From positions 39,368-103,367 of the forward strand of contig NZ_JAPOHA010000008.1 of assembly GCF_026672255.1 (NCBI RefSeq): a stretch of DNA of 64,000 nt, given 5' to 3'. The position numbers were made by a program, and so were the translations under genes. Below, piece after piece: positions 44,081 through 53,443 of this stretch. Each line of letters starts with the position of its first letter. The stretch's first letter is position 1. The stretch is from Caproiciproducens galactitolivorans. Its GTDB lineage: Bacteria; Bacillota; Clostridia; Oscillospirales; Acutalibacteraceae. The notes beneath the pieces were generated by a model. It made no database searches. It was given only the letters and a program-made list of their open reading frames with translations, and had not been told where the DNA came from.

Positions 44081-44094
44081 ATAAGCTACTACCT

Positions 44095-44123
44095 ATTTTA
44101 ACTCATTTTCATCTTATATGCAA
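44095..44123 (-). promoter_or_regulatory. ior operon promoter candidate
   Basis: On the minus strand TTGCAT (44123-44118), 17 bases, TAAAAT (44100-44095). It lies about 135 bases upstream of iorA. Confidence 0.55.
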
Positions 44124-44219
44124 CCTGCTGGGATAAAAAATGCAGAAATCTGTATAAAAAATCAGACAGGAGTAATTTTAACCCGCTTCTGCCGTTTTTC
44201 CGGCTCCATCCCGCCTTTG

Positions 44220-44339
44220 TTAAAAGAAGGCGGCTAAAAACACGGAGCCGAGAATCAGTACGGCGCAGAACAGCGCCACGATGCGTATAATCAATTTGCG
44301 GTAATCAATTCCATGATTTTCATTCTTATGATTTTTCAT
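44220..44339 (-). CDS. 39-residue single-span membrane protein
   Basis: A short frame MKNHKNENHGIDYRKL... ending in a hydrophobic helix (about residues 17-39, VALFCAVLILGSVFLAAFF) and a TAA stop. A strong GGAGGGG lies 6 bases before the ATG, and the charged N-terminus followed by one helix looks designed rather than random. No family is recognised. It sits alone upstream of the ior promoter on the same strand. Confidence 0.65.
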   Translation of the reverse strand: MKNHKNENHGIDYRKLIIRIVALFCAVLILGSVFLAAFF

Positions 44340-44516
44340 TTTATCCCCTCCTGTATGACATCCATATTATATCAAATGTTTACAAAGAAAACCGTAAACA
44401 TATTATGAATTTTACTGGTTTTTTTATAAAATTGCACAGGTTGATTCTTTCCACTATAGAATATATACAATTTAAGGAATTCATTTTTATGTTTTTAACG
44501 CACAGTAACAGAAATA

Positions 44517-44526
44517 TGTCGAATAA
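44517..44526 (+). promoter_or_regulatory. Spo0A-box-like element 1
   Basis: TGTCGAATAA contains TGTCGAA, the Spo0A-box consensus core (TGNCGAA, from memory). It lies 12 bases upstream of the -35 of the promoter for the 83-residue protein. Confidence 0.6.
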
Positions 44527-44537
44527 GCAACATTGTG

Positions 44538-44566
44538 TTGACTATGTCGAATAATGTAACTATAAT
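44538..44566 (+). promoter_or_regulatory. Promoter of the 83-residue protein
   Basis: TTGACT (44538-44543), exactly 17 bases, TATAAT (44561-44566). The start point is near 44573, leaving a 50-base leader. Confidence 0.8.
44545..44554 (+). promoter_or_regulatory. Spo0A-box-like element 2
   Basis: An exact second copy of TGTCGAATAA, 28 bases after the first in the same orientation. It lies within the promoter spacer, where bound Spo0A would be expected to repress. Confidence 0.6.
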
Positions 44567-44623
44567 TAATTAGAGGAAATTGGAATAGGCATATTAATCA
44601 GTCATAACGAAAGGTGGATTAGT

Positions 44624-44875
44624 ATGAGTGAAAAAATGGTGGAATATATCGCGGAAGCATGTAATCTGTATATTTCCGATATTCGTCTGTCTGAAAGCAG
44701 CGCCACTATTTTACCGGTCGTTCGTCGTTTAGACCCTAACCTGTTTTCTTCAGAAGATTGGAGCACCAGCCTGTCTTATATTTTTATGAGGTCTCTGCAT
44801 TTTGATACAGCCGAAGACGCAAAAAATTATTATATTCAAAGACTGAAAAAATTTACAGAGGATGACGAATCATAA
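44624..44875 (+). CDS. Small acidic protein behind Spo0A-box-like sites
   Basis: An 83-residue soluble protein (MSEKMVEYIAEACNLYISDIRL...). It is acidic at the C-terminus (FTEDDES), with two likely helical halves and no membrane segment. AAAGGTGG precedes the ATG by 7 bases. No family is recognised. A consensus promoter and two identical Spo0A-box-like repeats upstream suggest growth-phase or sporulation control. Confidence 0.8.
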   Translation: MSEKMVEYIAEACNLYISDIRLSESSATILPVVRRLDPNLFSSEDWSTSLSYIFMRSLHFDTAEDAKNYYIQRLKKFTEDDES

Positions 44876-44961
44876 TTTTCACCCGGAGTATGCCTTGCAT
44901 AATTTTTCAATTTTCAATTCTATCTTTCACCAAAAACAGGACTACGAGGTTTACATAACTA

Positions 44962-44990
44962 TTGACATCAACTGGGAATTGCAATAAAAT
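44962..44990 (+). promoter_or_regulatory. Promoter of the LCP gene
   Basis: TTGACA (44962-44967), 17 bases, TAAAAT (44985-44990). Confidence 0.75.
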
Positions 44991-45026
44991 AAAACTGTTT
45001 TCTGTATTAAAATGTTGAGGTGAAAC

Positions 45027-46175
45027 ATGAATAAACAAAGCCGTGACTTCCGGCCTCAGAGGAGAAGTACAGGCTCCAGGCCGCAAAGCGCGGGTCGGAG
45101 GATGAATTACGACACTGAGGAGTTCGACCGTTATAATTACGTTGACCGAGAGATTTACAGCAGCAGCCGTTCGGCGCCCCGCGGGGGAAATCCCCGGAAC
45201 GGAAGAAAAAAAAGACGGGGCGGCGGGCTGAAAAAGTTTTTCCTTGCCGTAGTCTGCATTCTCCTTGCACTGTTTGCAGGCGTTTTTGTATATGGCAAAT
45301 ATATGCTGAACCGTCTGAACCGTTCGGAGAGCATCAACACTTCGAAATATATTGAGCAGCCCAGCGCCGCGCCGGCGTGGGACGTTATTTCCGATAAAAA
45401 GGTAATAAACATTTTACTGATCGGAACGGACAAGGGAGACGACGGCAACAGCAGCCGCAGCGACACCACCATGCTGGTTTCCATCGATAACGATACAAAA
45501 ACGCTGCGTATGGTTTCTTTCCTGCGCGATTTGTATGTTGAAATTCCGACGATGAAAAAGCAGAAGCTGAACGCGGCCTACGCAAAAGGCGGCGCGGCGC
45601 TTACCATGCAGACCCTTGAAAATAATTTCCGTATAAAAATTGATAAATATATGTCTGTTGACTTTGAAAATTTCGCCACGATCATCGATCGAATGGGCGG
45701 GTTGGATATTAAGATGGATAAGAAGCTGTGCGACGCGGAAAACCGCAATATGGGAAGCCATCTAAAGCCCGGCGTCAACCATTTGGACGGGCGGCTTGCC
45801 GTTTACTACGCCCGTATCCGCGAAACGGACAGCGACTTTGGCCGAACCGGCCGTCAGCGCGAGGTTATGGAGCTGATGATTCAAAAGATGAAGAGCATGA
45901 ATCCTTTGCAGATCAATAATATGATGAATGATTTCCTGCCTCTCGTAAAAACGAATCTGTCCGATTCGGAATTGATTTATCTTGCTTCCATCGGCAGTTC
46001 GGTTTCGCATTATCCGGTGAAAACCATGCATGTTCCAAACCTGAATACGTATAAGGAGCGGAACGTGAAAGGGGTCGGTTCTGTGCTGGACCCGAATTTG
46101 CCGGAAAACTGCCGCCTGTTAAGACAATTCCTTTACAATGAAAATACAGGAACTTCCGAAATGGATTCCGAATAA
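45027..46175 (+). CDS. LytR-CpsA-Psr (LCP) family cell-wall ligase
   Basis: A 382-residue membrane-anchored protein that attaches polymers from lipid carriers to peptidoglycan. Seen: a long basic cytoplasmic tail (1-68, Arg/Ser-rich), a single membrane helix (about 70-95), and the LCP domain with NILLIGTDKGDD...SRSDTTMLVSID and RMVSFLRDLYVEIP (pyrophosphate-binding Arg/Asp residues), YARIRETDSDFGRTGRQREVM. GAGGTGA precedes the ATG. Together with the flippase and the MBOAT pair it points to decorated surface polymers. Confidence 0.95.
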   Translation: MNKQSRDFRPQRRSTGSRPQSAGRRMNYDTEEFDRYNYVDREIYSSSRSAPRGGNPRNGRKKRRGGGLKKFFLAVVCILLALFAGVFVYGKYMLNRLNRSESINTSKYIEQPSAAPAWDVISDKKVINILLIGTDKGDDGNSSRSDTTMLVSIDNDTKTLRMVSFLRDLYVEIPTMKKQKLNAAYAKGGAALTMQTLENNFRIKIDKYMSVDFENFATIIDRMGGLDIKMDKKLCDAENRNMGSHLKPGVNHLDGRLAVYYARIRETDSDFGRTGRQREVMELMIQKMKSMNPLQINNMMNDFLPLVKTNLSDSELIYLASIGSSVSHYPVKTMHVPNLNTYKERNVKGVGSVLDPNLPENCRLLRQFLYNENTGTSEMDSE

Positions 46176-46188
46176 TGTTTGAGTTCTG

Positions 46189-46217
46189 CCGTCCCGAAGC
46201 AATTCGGGGCGGTTTTT
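46189..46217 (+). terminator. Terminator after the LCP gene
   Basis: CCG-T-CCCGAA / TTCGGG-G-CGG with GCAA loop, then TTTTT. Confidence 0.9.
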
Positions 46218-46238
46218 GCTGCAATTCCGGTATTTCTA

Positions 46239-46267
46239 TTCACTATTTATAAAAAAAATGGTATAAT
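46239..46267 (+). promoter_or_regulatory. metG promoter candidate
   Basis: TTCACT (46239-46244), 17 bases, TATAAT (46262-46267). The 50-base leader is too short for a T-box. Confidence 0.6.
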
Positions 46268-46317
46268 ACTTTAATTAATCACTTTATCAGAGATACCATT
46301 CTCTTGGAGGTTAAAAA

Positions 46318-48261
46318 ATGGACAAAAAAACTTTCTACATTACAACACCAATTTATTATCCCTCCGGCAAGGCGCATATCGGCCACAGCTACTGCACCGT
46401 CGCCAGCGATGCCATTGCCCGCTATAAACGAATGCAGGGCTACGACGTCATGTTCCTCACGGGAACCGACGAGCACGGCCAGAAGATCGAGATCAACGCC
46501 GAAAAAGAAGGGGTAACCCCCAAGGAATATGTCGATAAAATCGTAGCGGGATTCCAGGACTTATGGAAGCTTTTGAATATTTCCAACGACCGTTTCATCC
46601 GCACCACGGACGATTACCACGTAAAGGCCGTGCAGAAAATCTTCAAAGCCCTGTACGACAAAGGAGAAATCTACAAGGGCAAATATGAAGGCTGGTACTG
46701 CACCCCCTGCGAAGCTTTCTGGACCGAAACGCAGCTGAAAGACGGGAAATGCCCCGACTGCGGCCGCGAGGTAAAAATGGCGAACGAAGAAGCCTATTTC
46801 TTCCGCATATCCAAATATGCGGACAGGCTCCTGAAGCTCTATGAGGATCAGCCCGATTTCATCCAGCCGGACAGCCGCAAAAACGAGATGATTAATTTCA
46901 TTAAACAGGGTCTGAACGATCTTTGCGTTTCGCGCACCAGCTTTACCTGGGGCATTCCGGTGGACTTTGACCCGAAGCATGTCGTTTACGTATGGCTTGA
47001 CGCTCTGACAAACTATATCACCGCATTGGGCTATGGTTCCGACGATGATTCCGCTTATCAGAAATACTGGCCGGCGGACGTTCATTTCGTCGGCAAAGAG
47101 ATTGTACGCTTCCATACCATCATCTGGCCCGCCATGCTGATGGCGCTGGATCTTCCGCTTCCGAAGCAGGTTTACGGCCACGGCTGGCTCCTGTTCGGCG
47201 ACGGCACGAAAATGAGCAAATCGAAGGGCAATGTGGTGGACCCGGTGGTTCTTTGCAGCCGCTACGGGGTGGACGCGATCCGGTATTTTCTCCTTCGCGA
47301 AATTCCGTTCGGAGCGGACGGCGTATTTACGAATGAAGCGCTGATTAACCGCATTAATTCCGACCTTGCGAACGATCTGGGCAACCTTCTTTCCCGCAGC
47401 ACCGCCATGGCGGAAAAATACTTCGGTGGAAAAATCCCGGCAGAGCGGGAAAGCGCGCCGGTCGACGATGAGCTGATTCAAATGGCTTTGCAGCTTCGCC
47501 AAAAATGCGACGACGCCATTGCAGGCTATCAGTTCAGCAATGCGCTGGCGGAAATCTGGAAACTGATTGCCCGCACCAATAAGTATATCGACGAAACCAT
47601 GCCGTGGGCGCTCGGCAAGGACGAAACCAAGCGCGCCCGTCTGGCGGCTGTTCTTTATAATCTCTGCGAAAGCCTCCGTATCGTCTCCGTCCTGATTACG
47701 CCGTTCATGCCGGAGACCGCTCCGAAAATTCAGGCGCAGATTGGCGCAAAGCCGGAGGAGCTGACCTATGAATCCGCAGCAAAATGGGGCGTTCTGTCCA
47801 ATGATGCGGTGATCACCAAGGGCGAAACGCTGTATCCGCGCATTGACGTCGAGAAGGAAATTGAGGAGCTGAACAAGCTGATTCCGAATCCTGCGGAGCA
47901 GAAGAAAGAGGAAAAAGCCGCTCCGAAGATCGAGGGCCTTGCGCAGATCGGCATTGACGATTTTGGGAAAGTGGAGCTTCGTGTTGGCAAAGTTAAAGCA
48001 TGCGAGCCCGTTAAGCGCGCGAAGAAGCTTCTGAAGCTGACCGTCGAAGACGGCGCGGGTGAAAGGACGATTGTATCCGGTATTGCGAAGTGGTACAAGC
48101 CGGAAGACCTGACGGGCCACAGCATTATTTTCGTTGCCAACTTGAAGCCCGCAACCCTTTGCGGCGTGGAGAGCCAGGGCATGGTGCTTTCCGCGGATTC
48201 GGGAGAGGACGTTCGGGTCATCTTCGTGGATGGCGTCCCGTCTGGAAGCAAGGTTTGCTGA
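46318..48261 (+). CDS. metG: Methionyl-tRNA synthetase
   Basis: A 647-residue class I synthetase. Seen: HIGH motif as HIGH (20-23) after YYPSGKA, one knuckle of zinc cysteines (CTPC...CPDC, about 127-147), KMSKSKGN near 300, an all-alpha anticodon domain, and a C-terminal EMAP-II/Arc1p-like tRNA-binding domain (about 545-647). GGAGG lies before the ATG. Its stop overlaps the tatD start by one base (TGATG). Confidence 0.97.
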   Translation: MDKKTFYITTPIYYPSGKAHIGHSYCTVASDAIARYKRMQGYDVMFLTGTDEHGQKIEINAEKEGVTPKEYVDKIVAGFQDLWKLLNISNDRFIRTTDDYHVKAVQKIFKALYDKGEIYKGKYEGWYCTPCEAFWTETQLKDGKCPDCGREVKMANEEAYFFRISKYADRLLKLYEDQPDFIQPDSRKNEMINFIKQGLNDLCVSRTSFTWGIPVDFDPKHVVYVWLDALTNYITALGYGSDDDSAYQKYWPADVHFVGKEIVRFHTIIWPAMLMALDLPLPKQVYGHGWLLFGDGTKMSKSKGNVVDPVVLCSRYGVDAIRYFLLREIPFGADGVFTNEALINRINSDLANDLGNLLSRSTAMAEKYFGGKIPAERESAPVDDELIQMALQLRQKCDDAIAGYQFSNALAEIWKLIARTNKYIDETMPWALGKDETKRARLAAVLYNLCESLRIVSVLITPFMPETAPKIQAQIGAKPEELTYESAAKWGVLSNDAVITKGETLYPRIDVEKEIEELNKLIPNPAEQKKEEKAAPKIEGLAQIGIDDFGKVELRVGKVKACEPVKRAKKLLKLTVEDGAGERTIVSGIAKWYKPEDLTGHSIIFVANLKPATLCGVESQGMVLSADSGEDVRVIFVDGVPSGSKVC

Positions 48262-49040
48262 TGGACATGCCAAGTTCTATTTTTGATTCCCACGCGCATT
48301 ACGATGATAAATCTTTTGATTCGGACCGCGACACGCTTTTGGAAGAACTTCCGAACCGGGGCATCTGCAACCTGATCAACTGCGGGGCGGATTTAAGCTC
48401 CTCCCGCGCTTCCGTTGAGCTGGCCGGAAAGTATCCGTATATTTATGCCGCAGTGGGAATCCATCCGGAATGCGCGAAGGACGCCCCGGCGGACTATTTA
48501 CAGCAGATGGAAGAACTGGTCACTAAAGAAAAGGTTGTGGCGGTCGGAGAGATCGGACTCGACTACCATTTCGAAGAAAACGCGCCGAAGAATGTGCAGA
48601 AAGTCCTCTTTGAAAACCAGATTTTGCTGGCACAAAAGGCCGGACTGCCCATTATCGTTCATGACCGCGACGCGCACGGCGATACGATGGAACTCCTGCG
48701 CAAACGGAAGCCGAAGGGCGTGGTACACTGCTTTTCCGGCAGCGTGGAAATGGCGGAGGAATGTATCCGGCTCGGACTGTATATCGGCCTTGGCGGCGCG
48801 GTTACGTTCAAGAACGCCCGGGTACCGGTTGCGGTTGCCGCCGCGATTCCTTTGGACCGCATGCTGATGGAAACGGACTGCCCTTACATGGCGCCGGTTC
48901 CGTTCCGCGGCAAGCGAAACGATTCCACGCTGATTGCGTATACGGCCGCCCGGATTGCGGAAATCCGCGGCACCACTGCTGGGGAGATTTTAAGGGCTTC
49001 GCGCCGCAACGCGGAGACATTGTTTAAAATTCATAGTTAA
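48261..49040 (+). CDS. tatD: TatD-family metal-dependent hydrolase
   Basis: A 259-residue TIM-barrel DNase-like hydrolase. Seen: metal ligands DSHAHYDD (start), VGEIGLDYH near 95, HDRDAHGDT and VHCFSG in the middle, and ETDCPY near 210. ATG at 48261 overlaps the metG stop, a pairing common in Firmicutes (metG-tatD). A longer upstream extension in this frame is only the shadow of metG. Confidence 0.95.
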   Translation: MDMPSSIFDSHAHYDDKSFDSDRDTLLEELPNRGICNLINCGADLSSSRASVELAGKYPYIYAAVGIHPECAKDAPADYLQQMEELVTKEKVVAVGEIGLDYHFEENAPKNVQKVLFENQILLAQKAGLPIIVHDRDAHGDTMELLRKRKPKGVVHCFSGSVEMAEECIRLGLYIGLGGAVTFKNARVPVAVAAAIPLDRMLMETDCPYMAPVPFRGKRNDSTLIAYTAARIAEIRGTTAGEILRASRRNAETLFKIHS

Positions 49041-49076
49041 CAAGAAACCGGGAGGGTCTACCCTCCCGGTTTCTTG
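49041..49076 (+). terminator. Terminator after tatD
   Basis: A perfect 16-base stem CAAGAAACCGGGAGGG / CCCTCCCGGTTTCTTG with TCTA loop; the T tract is within the stem end. Confidence 0.8.
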
Positions 49077-49081
49077 TATGC

Positions 49082-49113
49082 AAAAAGAGGCTGTCTCGTT
49101 TTGAGACAGCCTC
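49082..49113 (-). terminator. Terminator of the glycolysis operon
   Basis: GAGGCTGTCTC / GAGACAGCCTC, with TTTTTG on the minus strand, directly after gpmI. Confidence 0.9.
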
Positions 49114-49121
49114 CGGCTTTC

Positions 49122-50633
49122 TTATTCGATAATGCTGGTGCCGGTCATTTCCGGCGGCTGGGGAAGTTCCATGATTTTCAGCATGGTCGGTGCGATATCG
49201 GCAAGGCGTCCGCCGGAGCGAAGCTTGCAGGGATAACCGACGACACAGAACGGAACCGGGTTCGTTGTGTGCGCGGTGAACGGAGAACCATCCTCCTCGT
49301 ACATTTTATCCGCGTTGCCGTGGTCTGCCGTAATCAGGGCGACGCCGCCCATTTCCGCGATGGCGTGGGTTACTCTTCCAACGCACTTGTCCACTGCTTC
49401 CACAGCGGCTTTTGCGGCGCTGAAAACACCCGTGTGGCCAACCATATCGCAGTTTGCGAAGTTCAAAATAATGACGTCGTATTTTCCGCTTTTAATGCGT
49501 TCCCCTAAGGCGTCCGTAACTTCGTAGGCGCTCATTTCAGGCTGTAAGTCATAGGTTGCAACCTTCGGGGAATTGATTAAAACACGGTCCTCGCCGGGAT
49601 ACTGTTTTTCAACGCCGCCGTTGAAGAAAAATGTGACATGGGCATATTTTTCCGTTTCAGCGATTCGAAGCTGGGTCAGGCCCTTGTCCGAAATATATTC
49701 GCCGAACGTATTTTTCAGCGACTGGGGTTTAAAGGCAACCTGTACATTCGGCATGGAGGCGTCGTACTGCGTCATGCAGACATAGGTGAGGGGGAAGAAG
49801 CCGTTTTTGCGTTCAAACCCCTTAAAATCCGGATCGACAAACGTGCGGGTGATTTCGCGCGCGCGGTCGGGGCGGAAATTAAAGAAGATAACGGAATCGT
49901 TCGTCTGAATCTTCGCGTTCTCCGCGCAGACGACCGGTAAAACAAACTCGTCGGTAACGCTTTGCTTGTAGGAATCTTCCACCGCCTTTACCGGGTCGGC
50001 GCACTGTACGCCTTCGCCGTAAACCATGGCGGCGTAGGCTTTTTCCACACGCTCCCAGCGGTTGTCGCGGTCCATTGCGTAATAGCGGCCCATAACGGTG
50101 GCGATTTTTCCAACGCCGATTTCCTTCAGCTTCTGTTCGCATTCTTCGACGTAACCCTTGCCGGAATCCGGCGGTACATCACGGCCGTCGAGCAAAGCAT
50201 GAACATAAACGGTTTTGCAGCCGCGCTTTTTTGCGAGTTCAACCAGAGCATACAGGTGTGTATTGTGGCTGTGTACGCCGCCTGCGGAAAGCAGACCGAT
50301 TAAGTGCAGGGCGCTGTCGTGAGCGATTGCGTTGTCGACGGCGGATAAAAATGCGGGATTTTCAAAGAAGTCGCCGTCGTCAATGGATTTTGTAATCCGG
50401 GTCAGCTCCTGATAGACAATCCGTCCCGCGCCGATATTGGTGTGGCCAACCTCGGAGTTGCCCATCTGGCCGTCCGGCAGACCGACGTCCAGACCGGAAG
50501 CGCCGATTTGCGTCAGTGGATTATTTGCAAAAAGACGATCGATATTCGGTTTGTTGGCCGCCTTAATGGCGTTGCCGCTTTCCGGGCCGACACCGAAACC
50601 GTCGAGTATCATCAGTATTAATGGTTTTTTCAT
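49122..50633 (-). CDS. gpmI: Phosphoglycerate mutase, cofactor-independent
   Basis: A 503-residue Mn-dependent enzyme of the alkaline-phosphatase superfamily that interconverts 3- and 2-phosphoglycerate. Seen: metal site DGFG (11-14), nucleophile Ser60 in [16 protein letters not shown] near 152, RPDRAREIT near 260, and C-terminal metal ligands in CDMVGHTG and [10 protein letters not shown]. It is the last gene of pgk-tpiA-gpmI. Confidence 0.97.
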   Translation of the reverse strand: MKKPLILMILDGFGVGPESGNAIKAANKPNIDRLFANNPLTQIGASGLDVGLPDGQMGNSEVGHTNIGAGRIVYQELTRITKSIDDGDFFENPAFLSAVDNAIAHDSALHLIGLLSAGGVHSHNTHLYALVELAKKRGCKTVYVHALLDGRDVPPDSGKGYVEECEQKLKEIGVGKIATVMGRYYAMDRDNRWERVEKAYAAMVYGEGVQCADPVKAVEDSYKQSVTDEFVLPVVCAENAKIQTNDSVIFFNFRPDRAREITRTFVDPDFKGFERKNGFFPLTYVCMTQYDASMPNVQVAFKPQSLKNTFGEYISDKGLTQLRIAETEKYAHVTFFFNGGVEKQYPGEDRVLINSPKVATYDLQPEMSAYEVTDALGERIKSGKYDVIILNFANCDMVGHTGVFSAAKAAVEAVDKCVGRVTHAIAEMGGVALITADHGNADKMYEEDGSPFTAHTTNPVPFCVVGYPCKLRSGGRLADIAPTMLKIMELPQPPEMTGTSIIE

Positions 50634-50668
50634 GTTTTAAAACCTGTCCTGCCTTTCGGGAGTATAAT

Positions 50669-51436
50669 TTACCTGCTTGCCGCTTTTACGATCTCTGCAA
50701 AATCAGCCGGCTTCAAGGAAGCGCCGCCGATCAGTCCGCCATCAACGTCGGGCTGGTCAAGAAGTTCCGCCGCGTTCTTGGCGTTCATGGAACCGCCGTA
50801 CTGAACGGTCATCGCGTCCGCGCTTGCAGCGTCATACAGCTTCTTGATTGTCTCGCGGATAACCGCGCAGACCTCGTTTGCCTGCTGTGCGGTTGCGGTT
50901 TTTCCGGTTCCGATCGCCCAGATCGGCTCGTAAGCAATAATAATCTTTTTCAGTTCATCCTTCGATACGCCGCCGAGCGCGATTTTTGTCTGCATGGCGA
51001 CAAGCTCGTCCGTAATGCCCTGCTCGCGCTGCTCAAGGGATTCGCCTACGCAGAGAATAACGGCAAGGCCGCTGTCCAAAGCCGCGCGGATGCGCTTGTT
51101 TACGGTACAGTCGGTTTCACCGAAGTATGTTCTGCGCTCACTGTGGCCGATGATGACGTACTGAACACCCATGGAAGAAAGCATATCCGCGGAAACCTCG
51201 CCGGTGAACGCGCCGCTCTTTTCCCAGTGGCAGTTTTCTGCGCCTACGCCGATATTGGAGCCCTTTGTCGCTTCCATTGCCGCGGCAATATCTACATAAG
51301 GGGTGCAGACGATTACGCTGCAGTCCGCATCTTTTACCAAAGGCTTGATTTCCTCAATCAGTTTGGTTGCCTCGGCGGGGGTTTTGTTCATTTTCCAGTT
51401 ACCGGCAATCACTGCTTTTCTAAGCTTCTTGTTCAT
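50669..51436 (-). CDS. tpiA: Triosephosphate isomerase
   Basis: A 255-residue TIM barrel. Seen: Lys15 in GNWKMN, electrophile His in IIGHSERR near 98, base Glu in AYEPIWAIGTGKTA near 170, and the phosphate-binding YGGSMN and DGGLIGGASL. ATG at 51436 with AAGGAGA upstream is preferred to a start six codons earlier that lacks an SD. Confidence 0.97.
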   Translation of the reverse strand: MNKKLRKAVIAGNWKMNKTPAEATKLIEEIKPLVKDADCSVIVCTPYVDIAAAMEATKGSNIGVGAENCHWEKSGAFTGEVSADMLSSMGVQYVIIGHSERRTYFGETDCTVNKRIRAALDSGLAVILCVGESLEQREQGITDELVAMQTKIALGGVSKDELKKIIIAYEPIWAIGTGKTATAQQANEVCAVIRETIKKLYDAASADAMTVQYGGSMNAKNAAELLDQPDVDGGLIGGASLKPADFAEIVKAASR

Positions 51437-51511
51437 AATCAATCTCCTTAACATAAAATTATAATGTTAATGCGGCAGCAGGGCTGCCGCATTTGCGTTT
51501 CAATCGCTTGC

Positions 51512-52705
51512 TTATTTATCGTTCAGGCATGCGATGCCGGGCAGGTCGAGGCCCTCGAGGAATTCAAGGGAAGCGCCGCCGCCGGTGGAAATATGGGTCA
51601 TTTTATCTGCAAAGCCGAGCTTTTCAACCGCAGCAGCGGAATCGCCGCCGCCGATAATAGAAATTGCGCCGCTGTCTGCAACCGCTTTTGCAACGGCAAT
51701 TGTTCCGGCTGCGAAATTATCCCATTCGGAAACGCCCATCGGCCCGTTCCAGACAACGGTGCCGGAGCCTTTGATCGCGTCTGCAAACAGAGCGGAGGTC
51801 TTCGGCCCGATATCGAGGCCCATCCAGCCTTCCGGAATCTTGTCGGAGTCAACAACCTTATGCTCTGCGTCCGGTTTGTATTCGGTCGCGATAACGTTGT
51901 CGATCGGAATCAGGAACTTAACGCCCTTGTCCTTTGCTTTCGCCATCATATCCTTGGCAAGTTCGACTTTATCGCTCTCGCAGATGGAAGTGCCGATGGA
52001 ATAGCCCAGCGCGTTCATAAAGGTGTAGGCCATGCCGCCGCCGATGATGAGGGTGTCAACCTTGTCGAGCAGGTTGGTAATTACGCCGATTTTATCTGAA
52101 ACCTTTGCGCCGCCCAGAATCGCGACAAAAGGACGCTTCGGGTTGGCAAGCGCGCCGCCCATGATGGTGATTTCCTTCTGAATCAGGTAGCCGCAGACAG
52201 CCGGAAGATAAGCTGCAACGCCCGCCGTAGAAGCGTGGGCGCGGTGTGCGGTGCCGAATGCGTCGTTTACATATATCTCAGCAAGAGAAGCGAGCTGCTT
52301 TGCAAATTCCGGATCGTTCTTTTCTTCTTCCTTATGGAAGCGGACGTTCTCGATCAACTCGACTTCGCCGTCTTTCAGGGAAGCGGCGATGCTCTTCGCG
52401 CTGTCGCCGATAACGTCGGTAGCCATCTTGACTTCCTGGCCAAGCGCCTTCGACAGGTATTTGCCGACAGGAGCGAGGGAATATTTCATGTTGAACTCGC
52501 CCTTCGGACGGCCAAGGTGCGAGCAGAGAATCACTTTTGCCTTATGGTCTACCAGATAGCGGATGGTTTTCAGTGCTTCATCAATACGCTTTGAATCGGT
52601 GATGTTTCCTTCAGCATCAAAAGGTACGTTGAAATCGCAGCGCACCAATACTTTTTTGCCCGCAACGTCAATATCTTCTACGGTCTTTTTGTTGAGATAA
52701 TTCAT
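51512..52705 (-). CDS. pgk: Phosphoglycerate kinase
   Basis: A 397-residue glycolytic kinase. Seen: [10 protein letters not shown] (17-26), CSHLGRPKG near 57, ENVRFHKEE near 112, [11 protein letters not shown] near 200, and GGGDSAAA near 367. ATG at 52705 follows GGAGTG. It is first gene of its operon with its own promoter; gapA, often next to pgk, is not in this window. Confidence 0.97.
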   Translation of the reverse strand: MNYLNKKTVEDIDVAGKKVLVRCDFNVPFDAEGNITDSKRIDEALKTIRYLVDHKAKVILCSHLGRPKGEFNMKYSLAPVGKYLSKALGQEVKMATDVIGDSAKSIAASLKDGEVELIENVRFHKEEEKNDPEFAKQLASLAEIYVNDAFGTAHRAHASTAGVAAYLPAVCGYLIQKEITIMGGALANPKRPFVAILGGAKVSDKIGVITNLLDKVDTLIIGGGMAYTFMNALGYSIGTSICESDKVELAKDMMAKAKDKGVKFLIPIDNVIATEYKPDAEHKVVDSDKIPEGWMGLDIGPKTSALFADAIKGSGTVVWNGPMGVSEWDNFAAGTIAVAKAVADSGAISIIGGGDSAAAVEKLGFADKMTHISTGGGASLEFLEGLDLPGIACLNDK

Positions 52706-52757
52706 GCTTAGCACTCCTTTTATATTATGGTTTCAGAATTTTCGAAATACTTCCGAT

Positions 52758-52786
52758 ATTATACAATAAAATGTAAACAATTTCAA
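52758..52786 (-). promoter_or_regulatory. pgk operon promoter
   Basis: On the minus strand TTGAAA (52786-52781), 17 bases, TATAAT (52763-52758). About 50 bases of leader precede pgk. Confidence 0.75.
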
Positions 52787-52825
52787 GCAAATAGGGGCTT
52801 TTCAAGCAAGTTTGTTAAAAAATAA

Positions 52826-53326
52826 TCACCATTTATATTCCCGAAGCTGTCCCTTGCAGAGCAGCTTGGGATATCCCCACTGCCGCAGCACTTCATACAC
52901 GCCGATCGCCACGGAATTCGATAAATTCAGGCTTCGCGCGTCCGGATTGTCCAGCATGGGAATACGCACGCAGCGGTCGGGATTTTCAAACAGAAGCTTT
53001 TCCGGCAGACCGGCGGTTTCTTTCCCGAAAAACAGGTAGCAGTTATCGGGGTACTGCATATCGGAATGAATATGCGTTGCTTTTGTTGAAAAGAAAAAGA
53101 AGTCACCTGTATTTTGGCTGAAGAAATCGGAAAGGCTATCGTAATAGGTGATATCAAGCAGATGCCAGTAATCCAGCCCGGCACGTTTCAGTTTTTTATC
53201 GTCGATCCGAAAGCCCATCGGTCCGATAAGATGAAGCCTTGCGCCCGTTGCGGCACAGGTGCGCGCTACGTTTCCGGTATTTTGGGGAATTTCCGGTTCG
53301 ACCATTACGATGTTCAGTGTTGGCAT
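52826..53326 (-). CDS. trmL: tRNA (cytidine/uridine-34 2'-O)-methyltransferase
   Basis: A 166-residue SPOUT methyltransferase. Seen: NIVMVEPEIPQNTGNVARTCAA at the start, LIGPMGF near 34, FGKETAGLP near 100 and the SAM-knot residues RIPML...SLNLSNSVAI near 121-142. AAGGAG precedes the ATG. It modifies the wobble base of tRNA-Leu isoacceptors in known members. Confidence 0.95.
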   Translation of the reverse strand: MPTLNIVMVEPEIPQNTGNVARTCAATGARLHLIGPMGFRIDDKKLKRAGLDYWHLLDITYYDSLSDFFSQNTGDFFFFSTKATHIHSDMQYPDNCYLFFGKETAGLPEKLLFENPDRCVRIPMLDNPDARSLNLSNSVAIGVYEVLRQWGYPKLLCKGQLREYKW

Positions 53327-53443
53327 GATAAGCTCCTTTATGCATTAAAAATTTGGCATTTATTTTCAACAATAAATTGACAGAAAGAGGGGAAGATATT
53401 GAAAGGCCTTGGTATTTTATTTTCAGTGTGGAGGTTTTTCATT

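Noticed and set aside
46561-48273. 570-codon minus-strand frame opposite metG
   Set aside because: Shadow of metG; no SD, no motifs, strongly biased composition.
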